A stretch of 64,000 nt of DNA from Actinomycetospora sp. NBRC 106378 (GTDB lineage Bacteria; Actinomycetota; Actinomycetes; Mycobacteriales; Pseudonocardiaceae), in NCBI RefSeq assembly GCF_030269685.1, contig NZ_BSTT01000002.1:310001-374000 (forward strand), written 5' to 3'. Both the position numbers and the translations under genes were made by a program. This document shows positions 26,815-35,040 of this stretch, one piece after another. Position 1 is the stretch's first letter, and each line of letters begins with the position of its first letter. Under the pieces are notes generated by a model. It was not told where the DNA came from, ran no database searches, and worked only from the letters and a program-made list of their open reading frames with translations.

Positions 26815-26949
26815 ATGGATATCGGACGCGTCCAGCGTCGCTTCACCGCAGAACCCGTCGAGAGCCCCGTCCCCGCCGCCCCCGAGGCGCCCGTGGAACA
26901 CGTGGAGCACCTCGAGGCCGAGACCGTCACGGCCGACGCACGCCCGTGA
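26815..26949 (+). CDS. 44-residue micro-ORF coupled to the next gene
   Basis: ATG at 26815 encodes a 44-residue acidic peptide (MDIGRVQRRFTAEPVESPVP, then an APEAPVEHVEHLEAE tail). Its stop overlaps the next start as GTGA, so the two are probably translationally coupled. An ATG at 26811 in the frame of the next gene also exists. No ribosome site is obvious. It has no known homologue in my memory; it may be a leader peptide or a small partner protein. Confidence 0.5.
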   Translation: MDIGRVQRRFTAEPVESPVPAAPEAPVEHVEHLEAETVTADARP

Positions 26950-27530
26950 CCGCCCCGCACCGCGTGACGGCGGTGCCGGACGTCCCGGCCGCCGTCCTCG
27001 GCTGGCGCACGTGGCGCGTCGGCCGGCGGGCGCAGCAGCGTCACGCGCTCTTCTCTCCCCTCACCGGGACCCCGTGGCCGGCCGCCCGCCCGATGGTCGC
27101 CGCCTGCGCGAGCCCGCGACACACCCCGCCCGGGGACACCTGCCCGTGCGGGCTGTACGCGGTCGCCGACACGACCACGCTCGGGTGGAGCCCGTCCGAC
27201 CACGAGGTCCTCGGCGTCGTCGCGCTGTGGGGCGACGTCGTCGAGGGGCAGTACGGCTGGCGGGCCTCCCACGCCTACCCCCGCTTCCTCGTGGCGGGAC
27301 CGGGCATCTCGACCGAGCAGCGGGCCGCCCTGTCCCGCCGCTACGGCGTTCCGGTGCACCTCGTCGGGTCGGGGCCACGCGAACTCGCGCGCCGGCTCGA
27401 GCGGTCCGACGCCGACGCCCTGCGCCACGCCGACCCGGCCGACGTGACCGACCTGCTGGCGGCGGCCTGCCGTCGTCCGGACGTCCCGGCCCCGCGCCGG
27501 CGGACCTGGCGGTCCTGGCTCACGTCGTGA
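26946..27530 (+). CDS. Cys-rich protein with C-x5-H...C-x-CG signature, unknown function
   Basis: A 194-residue protein starting at GTG 26946 by overlap. It has an N-terminal GWRTWRV, a segment ACASPRHTPPGDTCPCGLYA that could bind zinc, and the conserved-looking LWGDVVEGQYGWRASHAYP and LSRRYGVPVHL. This arrangement recurs in small actinobacterial hypothetical proteins (impression from memory). Its C-terminus overlaps the convergent gene by 11 bp. Function unknown. Confidence 0.7.
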   Translation: MTAPHRVTAVPDVPAAVLGWRTWRVGRRAQQRHALFSPLTGTPWPAARPMVAACASPRHTPPGDTCPCGLYAVADTTTLGWSPSDHEVLGVVALWGDVVEGQYGWRASHAYPRFLVAGPGISTEQRAALSRRYGVPVHLVGSGPRELARRLERSDADALRHADPADVTDLLAAACRRPDVPAPRRRTWRSWLTS

Positions 27531-28116
27531 GGCGCAGCAGCGTCCCCACGACGTGGGCCCCGAGGTGGCGCCCGAGCTGGCGGTAGACCTCGACCTGGTC
27601 GTCGTCGAGCGTGGTCGTCTCGTCCGGGAAGCGCGGGTGCCCCGCCGCGTAGGAGATGACCGCGTCCGGGGCGTCGGCGGTCAGCCGTGGCATCGCGAGC
27701 ACGAGCCGGCCGCGCCGCCCGGACGGGTAGGTGATCCGCCCGGCGACGACGGCGGTGCCCGCCAGCCGGGTGCGGAACGGGCCCGCCGCCTCGCCCGCGA
27801 ACCCGGTGCCGGGCTCGAGGTCGGACACGTCCTCGATCTCGATCCCGCGGGGGAGGGCGGGCGGGCCGCCGTCGGCGTCGATCACCACGGTCGTCCCGCA
27901 CTCCTGGCGCAGCGCCGCCGCGACGCCCACGTGCTCGTCGACGTAGCAGAGGTAGCCGTCGGGCCGGACCCAGCCGGTCGCCCGCAACACCTGCAACGCC
28001 CCGAGGCTGACCGCGGCCGCCCGGGCGCCGCCGGCCGCGGCACAGATGCCGACGGTGCCCGCGCCCTGCTCGTCCCGACGCCGGGTGGGGCGGCGTCCGA
28101 GGGTGCGTACCGCCAT
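27520..28116 (-). CDS. Hypothetical protein
   Basis: A 198-residue protein starting at ATG 28116 with CGGAGG upstream. The sequence is mildly acidic with a Gly/Ala-rich N-terminus (GTVGICAAAGGARAAAVSLG), GYLCYVDEHVGVAAAL and a C-terminal QVEVYRQLGRHLGAHVVGTLL helix. There is no signal peptide, clear membrane helix or catalytic motif. I do not recognise the family. Coding is supported by the ribosome site, codon bias and length. It is divergent from the NmrA-like reductase. Confidence 0.65.
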   Translation of the reverse strand: MAVRTLGRRPTRRRDEQGAGTVGICAAAGGARAAAVSLGALQVLRATGWVRPDGYLCYVDEHVGVAAALRQECGTTVVIDADGGPPALPRGIEIEDVSDLEPGTGFAGEAAGPFRTRLAGTAVVAGRITYPSGRRGRLVLAMPRLTADAPDAVISYAAGHPRFPDETTTLDDDQVEVYRQLGRHLGAHVVGTLLRLTT

Positions 28117-28229
28117 GGCGTCCTCCGGTGCTCGAGGGAGTGGTCCGAGGATCGCGCGCCGGGCTTTCCGGCACCTTTCCCCGCGCCGCGCGGGTGTGAC
28201 CCCGCCGCCGACGGGCCACCCTGCGGCCC

Positions 28230-29111
28230 ATGAGCACGCCCGCCACACCCGCCCCGTCCTTCGCCGTCACCGGTGCCACCGGCCACCTGGGCCGGCTCGC
28301 CGTCGACGCCCTGCTCCGCCGCGGGATCCCCGCCGGGAACGTCTTCGCGCTGGTCCGCGACCCGGACCGCGCGGGGGAGCTGGCCGACCTCGGGGTCGGC
28401 GTCCGCGTCGCCGACTACGACCGGCCCGAGACCCTCGGCCCGGCCCTCGAGGGCATCGAACGGCTCCTGCTCGTGTCCAGCCCCGACCCGGGCGACCGGG
28501 TGCGGCAGCACTCCGCGGTGATCGATGCCGCGAAGGCCGCCGACGTCGAGTTCGTCGTCTACACGAGCGTGCTGCGCGCCGACGAGACCGAGCTGATCCT
28601 GGCGCCCGAGCACGCCGCCACCGAGGACGTGCTGCAGGGCTCGGGGCTGCTGTTCGCCGTGGCCCGGAACGGCTGGTACATCGAGAACTACACCGCCCGG
28701 CTGCCGGAGTACCTCGGCAGCGGCGAGTTCATCGGGGCCGCGGGGGAGGGTCGGGTGTCCGCCGCGACCCGGGCGGACTACGCGGAGGCCGCGGTGAGCC
28801 TGCTGACCGGCGACGTCGTCGACCAGCAGGGCTACTGGGAGCTCGGCGGGCCCGCCTTCTCCATGTCCGACCTCGCCGCCACGATCACCGAGGTCACGGG
28901 GACCACGGTCGTCTACCGCGACCTCAGCCCCGAGGCGTTCGTCGAGTCGATGGTCGACGTCGGGGTCGACCGGGGCACCGCCGAGTTCGTCGCGGCGCTC
29001 GAGACGTCGATCGCGCGCGGCGAGCTGGAGACCGACAGCCCGGCGCTGGAGAACCTCCTCGGGCGGGCCCCGACCTCGCTGGCCGACGCCGTGCGGGCCG
29101 CGCAGCTCTGA
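28230..29111 (+). CDS. NmrA-like NAD(P)H-binding reductase (QorB type)
   Basis: A 293-residue atypical SDR. The dinucleotide motif VTGATGHLGRLAVDAL lies at residues 13-28, followed by VRDPDRAGELADLGV, which binds the NADPH phosphate. LLLVSSPDPGDRVRQH and ARNGWYIENYT match the E. coli quinone oxidoreductase 2 (QorB/YtfG) group. It likely reduces quinones or senses NADPH. The active-site Tyr-Lys pair of classic SDRs is not present, as usual for NmrA-like proteins. Confidence 0.85.
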   Translation: MSTPATPAPSFAVTGATGHLGRLAVDALLRRGIPAGNVFALVRDPDRAGELADLGVGVRVADYDRPETLGPALEGIERLLLVSSPDPGDRVRQHSAVIDAAKAADVEFVVYTSVLRADETELILAPEHAATEDVLQGSGLLFAVARNGWYIENYTARLPEYLGSGEFIGAAGEGRVSAATRADYAEAAVSLLTGDVVDQQGYWELGGPAFSMSDLAATITEVTGTTVVYRDLSPEAFVESMVDVGVDRGTAEFVAALETSIARGELETDSPALENLLGRAPTSLADAVRAAQL

Positions 29112-29239
29112 GTCCCCGGCCGCCGCCGGACGCCGCTGACCGCCGCCGCCGCACCGTTCGCCGGGTGGCGGCGGTCCGTACGGCTCGCGACCACCCGTCC
29201 GAGGTAGTACCCCCGTGTCGCCGCACCCCAGGGGGTCTC

Positions 29240-30763
29240 ATGGAGGGTCCGCTCGCCCACGCCACCCGGACCCGGGTGGAACGGGCGTTCATCGACAACC
29301 TCTCCGACCACGCCCGGGTGGCCCGGGACCGGGCGAGCGGCTCGCGCCCGGAGCGGATGTCGAAGCGCCTGCTCGTCGACGTCTCGCACGCCGTGGAGAA
29401 GGCGGTGATGGCGGGGACCGTGGAGCCCCCGACCGTCGTGGTCGCCCTGTTCCAGCAGCTGTCCTACTTCGACCGGGAGCGGGCGGTCTACGAGGCGATG
29501 GCGGCGGCGGGCGTGACCGCCGTCGTCGGGTTCGTGGCCGGGCAGGCCCACGAGGCGCCGGTCGGGGTCCCCGTCGTCGAGCTCGACCCGGCGGAGGCGC
29601 TCGCCGACGAGTGGACGGTGGTGGCCCTCGGGCCACGGGCCGGCGCCTTCCTGGTGGCGACCGACCAGCACGCCTTCGACCCGGCGGAGTCGGCCGTCGA
29701 GCCGAGCCGGGTCTTCGACGGCCGGTGGGGCTTCTCGCGCGCCCAGGCGGCCAACGAGCTGGCCCGCCTGCGCTTCGCCCTCGGCACCCGGCTCGATCCG
29801 GAGGTCCTGCGCACGATCGACGACCTGCTGGCGCGCACCATGCCCGCGGGCGGCGACGCGGCCGGGTCCGCCGGCAGCCCCGGCGAGATGTGGGCGACCA
29901 CGTCGCTCTACCACATGATCGACCGCATGCGGGACGCGCACGCGGGCACCCGCGAGCTGCGCGAGCAGATCGCCGACGCGCACGCCGCGGCCGGGGCGCG
30001 CGCCGCGGCCGGCACGGACGCCGCGAGCGGCCTGCCCGACGCGGGTTTCCTCGAGCGCTGGACCCCGCGCGGTGGCCCGGGCGCGCTGCAGGTGGGCGTG
30101 GCGCTGTTCGACATCCCGGCGTTCGAGGACGAGGCGCTCACCGCGGGCCGGGCCGCCTACCACGCGGCGCACCGGGTCGCGGCCGCGCTGACCGAGCCGC
30201 TCGGGCCGGTCGACGTGGCGGTACGGCTCGACGCCCGCACGTTCGTCGTCCTCGTGCCCGGGGCGTCGGCGGTGCACCTGAACGACCTCGCCGACCGCAT
30301 CGGCGAGGGCCTCGCGCTGGCGTCCGAGGGGCATCCCGGCGTCTCGTTGACGGCGCGGGTGGCGACGACGACCACCCGCGGGCGCCCGCTGCCGATCGAC
30401 GACCTGCGGGCCGCGCTGGCCCACGCGGACACCACCGGCGAGCCGGTCGACGCCGGCCGCACGCCGTCGGGCGGGCGCATCATGGTGGTCGCGACGACGG
30501 GGGAGGAGCCGGTCCCGGACGACCCCCTCGAGTCCGAGGCCGCCTTCGAGGCCGCCTTCGAGGCCGCCTCCGAGCCCGCCCCGGAGCCGGAGCCCGACCA
30601 CGCCGGTCGGCACGTGCGGCTCGTGGCGGACGTGCCCGACGACGACGCGCGGACGCCGCGGCCCAGCCCGCTCGGGTCGGCGTTCGCGCGCCCGCCCCGG
30701 CCGTCGCCCCCGACCTTCGACGGCCTCGACGCCCCGACCGGCTGGTTCGGCGAGGGGCGCTGA
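29240..30763 (+). CDS. DICT-domain protein with degenerate GGDEF-like domain
   Basis: A 507-residue cytoplasmic protein; ATG at 29240 has GGGGG upstream. Residues about 40-230 match the DICT sensory domain (SHAVEKAVM, VVVALFQQLSYFDRERAVYE, WGFSRAQAANELARL). The region after residue 270 looks like a GGDEF fold whose signature is replaced by VRLDARTFVVLVPG, so cyclase activity is unlikely. The C-terminal 100 residues are acidic and Pro-rich (AAFEAAFEAASEPAPEPEP), probably disordered. DICT domains are thought to pair with light or second-messenger signalling. It has no obvious operon partner. Confidence 0.8.
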   Translation: MEGPLAHATRTRVERAFIDNLSDHARVARDRASGSRPERMSKRLLVDVSHAVEKAVMAGTVEPPTVVVALFQQLSYFDRERAVYEAMAAAGVTAVVGFVAGQAHEAPVGVPVVELDPAEALADEWTVVALGPRAGAFLVATDQHAFDPAESAVEPSRVFDGRWGFSRAQAANELARLRFALGTRLDPEVLRTIDDLLARTMPAGGDAAGSAGSPGEMWATTSLYHMIDRMRDAHAGTRELREQIADAHAAAGARAAAGTDAASGLPDAGFLERWTPRGGPGALQVGVALFDIPAFEDEALTAGRAAYHAAHRVAAALTEPLGPVDVAVRLDARTFVVLVPGASAVHLNDLADRIGEGLALASEGHPGVSLTARVATTTTRGRPLPIDDLRAALAHADTTGEPVDAGRTPSGGRIMVVATTGEEPVPDDPLESEAAFEAAFEAASEPAPEPEPDHAGRHVRLVADVPDDDARTPRPSPLGSAFARPPRPSPPTFDGLDAPTGWFGEGR

Positions 30764-30767
30764 GGCC

Positions 30768-30995
30768 CTACGCCCCGGCGAAGGGCGGGCCGGGGTGCAG
30801 CGGGACGACCGCGACCAGGACGTCGTCCAGGTCCTCGCGGCCGAGCTCCTCCCGCCGGCGGCAGGCCTCGGCGAGCGCGTGGCCGTAGGTGTACGGCCCA
30901 TAGGAGTCGATCTCGCCCGTGACCGGGTCGAGCACGAGCACGATGAAGAGCGACGCCTCCTCGCCGGGGCGTCGGGTCTGCTCCGACCCGGGCAC
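30768..30995 (-). CDS. Small hypothetical protein
   Basis: About 75 residues. GTG at 30995 is a guess, since no start has a good ribosome site; a GAGGAGG lies 13-15 nt before FIVLVLDP. The conserved-looking core is FIVLVLDPVTGEIDSYGPY followed by a Glu/Arg-rich helix and AVVPLHPGPPF. It is convergent with the DICT gene, with stops 4 bp apart. Function unknown. Confidence 0.55.
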   Translation of the reverse strand: MPGSEQTRRPGEEASLFIVLVLDPVTGEIDSYGPYTYGHALAEACRRREELGREDLDDVLVAVVPLHPGPPFAGA

Positions 30996-31109
30996 GATCG
31001 GGAACCTACAGACCGGTCGGTTCCGGATCTCGGTCGGGCGCGCCCACCTCACCCGTCCGCGTGAACGCACACGCGGTGTGTTCGGGGCGGGTGCGCCGCG
31101 GATACGGCG

Positions 31110-31436
31110 TCAGGTCACGTCGGCGACGAACACGTCGACCGGGTGGCCCGGTGCACGCACCGCGACCGCCGAGCGGACCTGCTCGACGAGCCGGCCGACC
31201 GGGGCGCCGTCGCACATCGAGACGGACACGGCGATGCGTGCCGACCCGGGCCCGTCGTCGGACACCCGGATGCCCGCTACCCGGCGCCCGGTCAGCGGCG
31301 TCCCGGAGGGGTCGGGATCACCGGCCACGAGGTCCGCGACGAGCGGGCAGGCCCGGACCGCGGCGGCGACCCGGTCGACGTCCACCCCGGCCACCCCGGC
31401 CGGGGCGGCGTCACCGGGACGCACCGGGTGGGTCAC
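31110..31436 (-). CDS. Hypothetical protein coupled to the Asp23 gene
   Basis: A 108-residue protein starting at GTG 31436 within a GTGA overlap of the Asp23 gene. VAAAVRACPLVADLVAG and AVSVSMCDGAPVGRLVEQVRSAV followed by VDVFVADVT look like a second, shorter domain of the Asp23/Gls24 type, a common partner arrangement in actinobacteria. Function is probably in cell-envelope stress, by association. Confidence 0.65.
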   Translation of the reverse strand: MTHPVRPGDAAPAGVAGVDVDRVAAAVRACPLVADLVAGDPDPSGTPLTGRRVAGIRVSDDGPGSARIAVSVSMCDGAPVGRLVEQVRSAVAVRAPGHPVDVFVADVT

Positions 31437-31906
31437 CGGACGCGGGCGGGAGCCGGGGCCGGAGCCGGGGCGTCGTCCTCCTCGTCGGGGAGGTGCAGGT
31501 CGACGACGTCGACGTTGACCTCGGTGACCTCGAGGCCGGTCATCTGCTCGACGGCGCCGATGACGTTGCGGCGGATCGCCCGCGACAGCTCGGCGATCGC
31601 GACGCCGTACTCGACGACGATGGTGAGGTCGACCGCGGCCTGGCGCTCGCCGACCTCGACGGCGACGCCCTGGGTGGCCGAGGAGCGGCTGCCGGGGATG
31701 CGCTCGGTGATCGCCCCGAAGGCGCGGGCGGCCGAGCCGCCGAACCCGTGCACGCCGCGCACCTCGCGGGCGGCGAGGCCCGCGATCTTGGCCACGACAC
31801 CGTCGGCGACGGTGGTCTTGCCCTGCGTGCTCTCCAGCGCCGACCCGGTCGGGGTGACGGGGCTCGGCGTCGTCGTCCTCGGCGCGGTGGGAGTGGGGGT
31901 GCTCAT
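31433..31906 (-). CDS. Asp23/Gls24-family envelope stress protein
   Basis: A 157-residue protein; ATG at 31906 has AAGGAGG upstream. A Thr/Pro N-terminus is followed by the Asp23 core: VADGVVAKIAGLAAREVRGV, VAVEVGERQAAVDLTIVVEYG and VIGAVEQMTGLEVTEVNVDV. Asp23 is a membrane-associated alkaline-shock protein in staphylococci, and actinobacteria carry several paralogues. The C-terminus is an acidic and Pro/Ala tail. It heads a two-gene operon. Confidence 0.9.
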   Translation of the reverse strand: MSTPTPTAPRTTTPSPVTPTGSALESTQGKTTVADGVVAKIAGLAAREVRGVHGFGGSAARAFGAITERIPGSRSSATQGVAVEVGERQAAVDLTIVVEYGVAIAELSRAIRRNVIGAVEQMTGLEVTEVNVDVVDLHLPDEEDDAPAPAPAPARVR

Positions 31907-32044
31907 GGGTGAACCTCCTTCGTCGGTGGTTCGCGAGCTCCGCCCCCGGTGGGCGGAACGTGCCGTCGAACTCGTCCCGTAGGACGCGATCGGGTCGCGG
32001 ATCCTCACGGGCGGGTCCCGGTGGCACCCGTCACACGGCCGCGG

Positions 32045-32677
32045 TCAGCGCGGCTCGAGGAGTCGGACCGCCAGCCGTTGCAACCGGGCGACCGTCCGCT
32101 CGCGGTCGGTGTCCGGAGCCGTGAGGTGGCTCAGGGCGGCGCGGACGATGAGGTCCGCGGTGTCGTCGAGGATCGGCCGGGGGAGCCGCGGGTGGTGACC
32201 GCGCAGCCAGGTGGACAGCATGAGCCGGGCGCGGGCGATGATCCTGGCGCTGCCGGTGACGAACTGCGGGAGCAGGCTCGTGTCGTCGTGCGCCGTGGTC
32301 AGCACGGTGTCGAGGAGCGGGTGGGTGTCCCGCGCCGACACGGTGGTCCGCAGCCCGGCCGTGAGGCCCGACCGCCAGTCGGGGGCGTCGATGAGGGCCT
32401 GGCCGACCTCGGCGATCACCCGGTCCGACTCGTGGGCGACCAGCGCGTCCGCGACGGCCTCCTTGTCACCGAACTCGCGGTGGATCGCCGATCGGGACAC
32501 GCCCGAGCGTCGGGCCAGGTCGCTCATGCGGACCTGGTTCCAGCCCTGCTCGGTCGCGGCGGCGGACGCGGTCTCCAGGACGCGCTCGCGCAGGGTCTCG
32601 CGGAACTGTTCCCGCAGGCCCCGCGGTGCCGGGTGCGGCCGGGCGGGGGCGGCGGGACGGGTGTCGGACCGGGTCAC
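32045..32677 (-). CDS. TetR-family regulator
   Basis: A 210-residue regulator starting at GTG 32677, overlapping the small Cys-rich gene (GTGA). The helix-turn-helix is VRMSDLARRSGVSRSAIHREFGDKEAVADALV, split here as residues near 48-79, with the classic Tyr replaced by His in the recognition end (AIHREF). The ligand domain is typical in length. It is cotranscribed behind the small gene. No divergent target is present, so its regulon is unknown. Confidence 0.88.
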   Translation of the reverse strand: MTRSDTRPAAPARPHPAPRGLREQFRETLRERVLETASAAATEQGWNQVRMSDLARRSGVSRSAIHREFGDKEAVADALVAHESDRVIAEVGQALIDAPDWRSGLTAGLRTTVSARDTHPLLDTVLTTAHDDTSLLPQFVTGSARIIARARLMLSTWLRGHHPRLPRPILDDTADLIVRAALSHLTAPDTDRERTVARLQRLAVRLLEPR

Positions 32678-32859
32678 GACGCGTTCGCCCGCCCCTCGTG
32701 CTGCGCCCCGTGCAGGGGGCACAGCGGGTTGACGAACGCGCTGCCGTCGTCCGTCGGGTCGTTGAGCAGGAACGAGCAGTGGCAGCCCTGGGCCTGGGCC
32801 TCGGGGCTCCCCGGGGGTAGTGGTGTCCGGGCCGTCGTCTCGGCCGGTACGTCGGTCAT
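32674..32859 (-). CDS. 61-residue CHC...CPLHG protein
   Basis: A small protein starting at ATG 32859. It has GCHCSFLLNDPTDDG and FVNPLCPLHGAQH, giving three Cys and two His in a pattern that suggests a metal-binding knuckle. Small actinobacterial and phage proteins share a C-x-C then CPLHG layout (memory-based). It overlaps the TetR gene by 4 bp, so they are made together. Function unknown. Confidence 0.65.
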   Translation of the reverse strand: MTDVPAETTARTPLPPGSPEAQAQGCHCSFLLNDPTDDGSAFVNPLCPLHGAQHEGRANAS

Positions 32860-32975
32860 TCGGGCCTCCCGTCGGGGTCGACGTCGGGCAGGGGCACTCC
32901 GGGACTATCGACCCGGACCCCGCGGGCGTTACCCCGGCGTGACAAAGAGGTGTGGACCACCGGTCCCCGTGCTGG

Positions 32976-33836
32976 TCAGAGGCGTCGACGGGTCCACTCG
33001 AGAGCGGCGTCACAGCGGCGCAGGATCGAGATGTGCCCGTCGACGGGCGAGACCCACTTCTCCGCCTGCGGCATCGCGGTCCCGAGGGCTCGGGCGTGCG
33101 TGGCGGGCACGAAGGTGTCGGCCTCGCCGTGGAGCAGGACGGTCGGGCACCGGGCGTCGGCGGGATCGAAGCGCCAGGGCGTCACGAGCGCGATGTGGTC
33201 GTCGGTGCGGGCCTCGACGGCGGCGGGGCCGACGGTGCCCTGGTCGGGGAACCAGCCGTGGTCGAGCGCCTCGAGGTCGACCGGGGGGAAGAGCCAGCGC
33301 AGATCCGGGTGGGCCCGCTCGAAGTCCAGCTTGTGCTCCCGGCCCTGCGTGGCCGCGCGCAGCGACAGGGTGGCGGCCGGGTCGAGGTGGGCGTACCAGT
33401 CCAGGTCCGCCGTGTCGCAGGGCGCGAAGGTACCGATCGCGACCGCGGCGAGGACCCGTTCGGGGAGCAGCGCCGCGCACGCCAGTGCGTGCGGCGCGCC
33501 GGCCGAGTGGCCGACGACGGCGAACCGGTCGATGCCGAGGTGGTCGGCGACGACGGCGATGTCGGCCGCGACCGAGGCGACCGAGCGGCCCGGTCGGCTC
33601 GACGACCGGCCGTGCCCGGGGCGGGCGACGCTGACCCACCGCAGCCCGAGCCGGGCCGCGGCGGCCACGAAGGGCCGGGGTGGGGCGCCGTCGCGCAGGG
33701 TGCCGTGGTGCCAGAAGACGGTGCCGCGGTCGGACCCGTGCGACAGCGACAGCCGGGCGGCCAGCTGCCGTCCGTCCGCCGTCCGCACGTCGACCGCGTC
33801 GAGTTCCAGGAAGATCCCCCCTGCGCATCGTGACAC
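32976..33836 (-). CDS. Alpha/beta hydrolase with GHSAG nucleophile
   Basis: About 286 residues. HHGTLRDG forms the oxyanion loop, VVGHSAGAPHALAC the Ser nucleophile elbow, and VSPVDGHISIL provides the likely catalytic His near the C-terminus. LLHGEADTFVP holds the likely Asp. The exact start is uncertain: GTG at 33836 is the frame's only candidate near the end and has no clear ribosome site. Substrate unknown. It lies 3 bp after the stop of a small hypothetical gene on the same strand. Confidence 0.82.
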   Translation of the reverse strand: MSRCAGGIFLELDAVDVRTADGRQLAARLSLSHGSDRGTVFWHHGTLRDGAPPRPFVAAAARLGLRWVSVARPGHGRSSSRPGRSVASVAADIAVVADHLGIDRFAVVGHSAGAPHALACAALLPERVLAAVAIGTFAPCDTADLDWYAHLDPAATLSLRAATQGREHKLDFERAHPDLRWLFPPVDLEALDHGWFPDQGTVGPAAVEARTDDHIALVTPWRFDPADARCPTVLLHGEADTFVPATHARALGTAMPQAEKWVSPVDGHISILRRCDAALEWTRRRL

Positions 33837-33839
33837 GAC

Positions 33840-34160
33840 TCAGGGCGGTGCGGTCGGGCGCCCCGGCTCCGCTCGCCCCTCCGTGACGCTGGCCTCCGCG
33901 GCCGCGCTGCGGACGTGCGCGTCGAGGGGGGACCGCGCACGCAGGATCGCGTCGGTGAGGCTGCCGACGCGGTCCTGCACGTGGACGTTGAGCGCCTCGT
34001 AGATCTCGGGCCGCCCGCAGACCGCGAGCATCTCGATGACCCGCCGCCGCGCGTCGTCGTCCAGCTCGTCGCCCTCGCGCAGCGCGTCCGCGGCGCGGCG
34101 GGTGCGTTCGGCCTGTCGGGCGAGGGCGGCGCGGAGTCGGGGGTTCGGCGTGCGGGCCAC
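33840..34160 (-). CDS. Helical hypothetical protein
   Basis: About 106 residues from GTG 34160. It is rich in Arg, Ala and Glu with long helices (LRAALARQAERTRRAADALR; RRRVIEMLAVCGRPEIYEAL). There is no membrane segment or known domain. A position just downstream of the GntR gene and 3 bp before the hydrolase suggests one transcript. Coding is supported by helical amphipathicity rather than by family recognition. Confidence 0.55.
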   Translation of the reverse strand: MARTPNPRLRAALARQAERTRRAADALREGDELDDDARRRVIEMLAVCGRPEIYEALNVHVQDRVGSLTDAILRARSPLDAHVRSAAAEASVTEGRAEPGRPTAPP

Positions 34161-34187
34161 CGGGCCAGGTTCGCACACCAGTTCGAA

Positions 34188-34880
34188 TCAGTGCATCCCG
34201 AGCAGGTTGGTGCGGACGTCGACGAGGTGGGCCCGCATGTGGTCGCGGGCGCCGTCGGCGTCCCGCTCGGCGAGCGCGTCGACGATCTCGCCGTGTGTGC
34301 ACTCGTACCCGCGGCGCCGCTCGGGGGTGGCGGAGCGGCGCTTCAGGCTGCCCCACACCGGCAGGTCGCGCGCGGCGTTCATGGTGTCGAAGAGCCGCAG
34401 GAGCAGGCCGTTGTGCGCGGCGGTCGCGATCGCACGGTGCAGGGCGGAGTCCCAGGCCTCGAACTCCTCGTAGGTGGTCGTCGCGTTGCCGCGCGCCAGG
34501 CAGTGACGGACGTGCTCGAGGTCCGACGGGGTGGCGTGCCGCGCTGCGAGCGCCGCGATCTCGGGCTCGAGCACGAGGCGGGTCGCCATGATCTCGGCCG
34601 GGCTGGTCTGCAGTGTGCCGCGAGCGGGCACGGGCAGGTCCGGGCCGCCCTCGAGCTCGGCGAGGAAGGTGCCGCGGCCGACGTGGCGGGTGATCCGGCC
34701 CTCGCGTTCGAGCTCGGCGAGCGCGGAGCGCACCGCGGTGCGCGAGACCTGCAGGGTGTCGCAGAGCGCCCGCTCGGTCGGGATCTTCGCGCCGGTCCCG
34801 AGGGTGCCGGCCGCGACGGCGTCGTCGAGCAGGGACCGCAGACGGGCCGCGACGGGGCCGCCGGTCGGTGGTGCGGACAT
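34188..34880 (-). CDS. GntR/FadR-family regulator
   Basis: A 230-residue regulator from ATG 34880. The winged helix contains KIPTERALCDTLQVSRTAVR and GRITRHVGRGTFLAE. The C-terminal FCD domain has LVLEPEIAALAARHATP, FHRAIA-type text (DSALHRAIATAAHNGLL) and a C-terminal HMRAHL with metal-binding His. FCD regulators bind carboxylates. It is divergent from the FAH-hydrolase operon across a region with ACCAAT repeats, so it very probably controls it. Confidence 0.92.
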   Translation of the reverse strand: MSAPPTGGPVAARLRSLLDDAVAAGTLGTGAKIPTERALCDTLQVSRTAVRSALAELEREGRITRHVGRGTFLAELEGGPDLPVPARGTLQTSPAEIMATRLVLEPEIAALAARHATPSDLEHVRHCLARGNATTTYEEFEAWDSALHRAIATAAHNGLLLRLFDTMNAARDLPVWGSLKRRSATPERRRGYECTHGEIVDALAERDADGARDHMRAHLVDVRTNLLGMH

Positions 34881-34900
34881 CGTGGACTCCTCGTGAGCTC

Positions 34901-34918
34901 GACCAATATTAGACCAAT
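34901..34918. promoter_or_regulatory. Candidate GntR operator, left site
   Basis: GACCAATATTAGACCAAT holds two GACCAAT direct repeats 11 bp apart, about one helical turn. It lies 20 bp upstream of the gntR start in an unusually AT-rich patch. FadR/FCD regulators commonly bind TGGT-N-ACCA dyads. Binding is inference. Confidence 0.55.
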
Positions 34919-34995
34919 GCCGAGGGCCTGAGCGTCTTGGCAGGCCTGTCGGCGGGTCGTACCGTCCCTCGTACCGCGGACATGCCGCACCGATC

Positions 34996-35018
34996 GACCA
35001 TATTGGTCTTGATTGGTC
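34996..35018. promoter_or_regulatory. Candidate GntR operator, right site
   Basis: GACCATATTGGTC (34996-35008) is a dyad with GACCA and TGGTC arms, followed by a further ATTGGTC at 35012. Read on the other strand it repeats the GACCAAT units of the left site. It ends 22 bp before the FAH-hydrolase start, in a good position to block transcription. Confidence 0.6.
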
Positions 35019-35040
35019 GCCGCCGCGCGAACGAGGGAGA

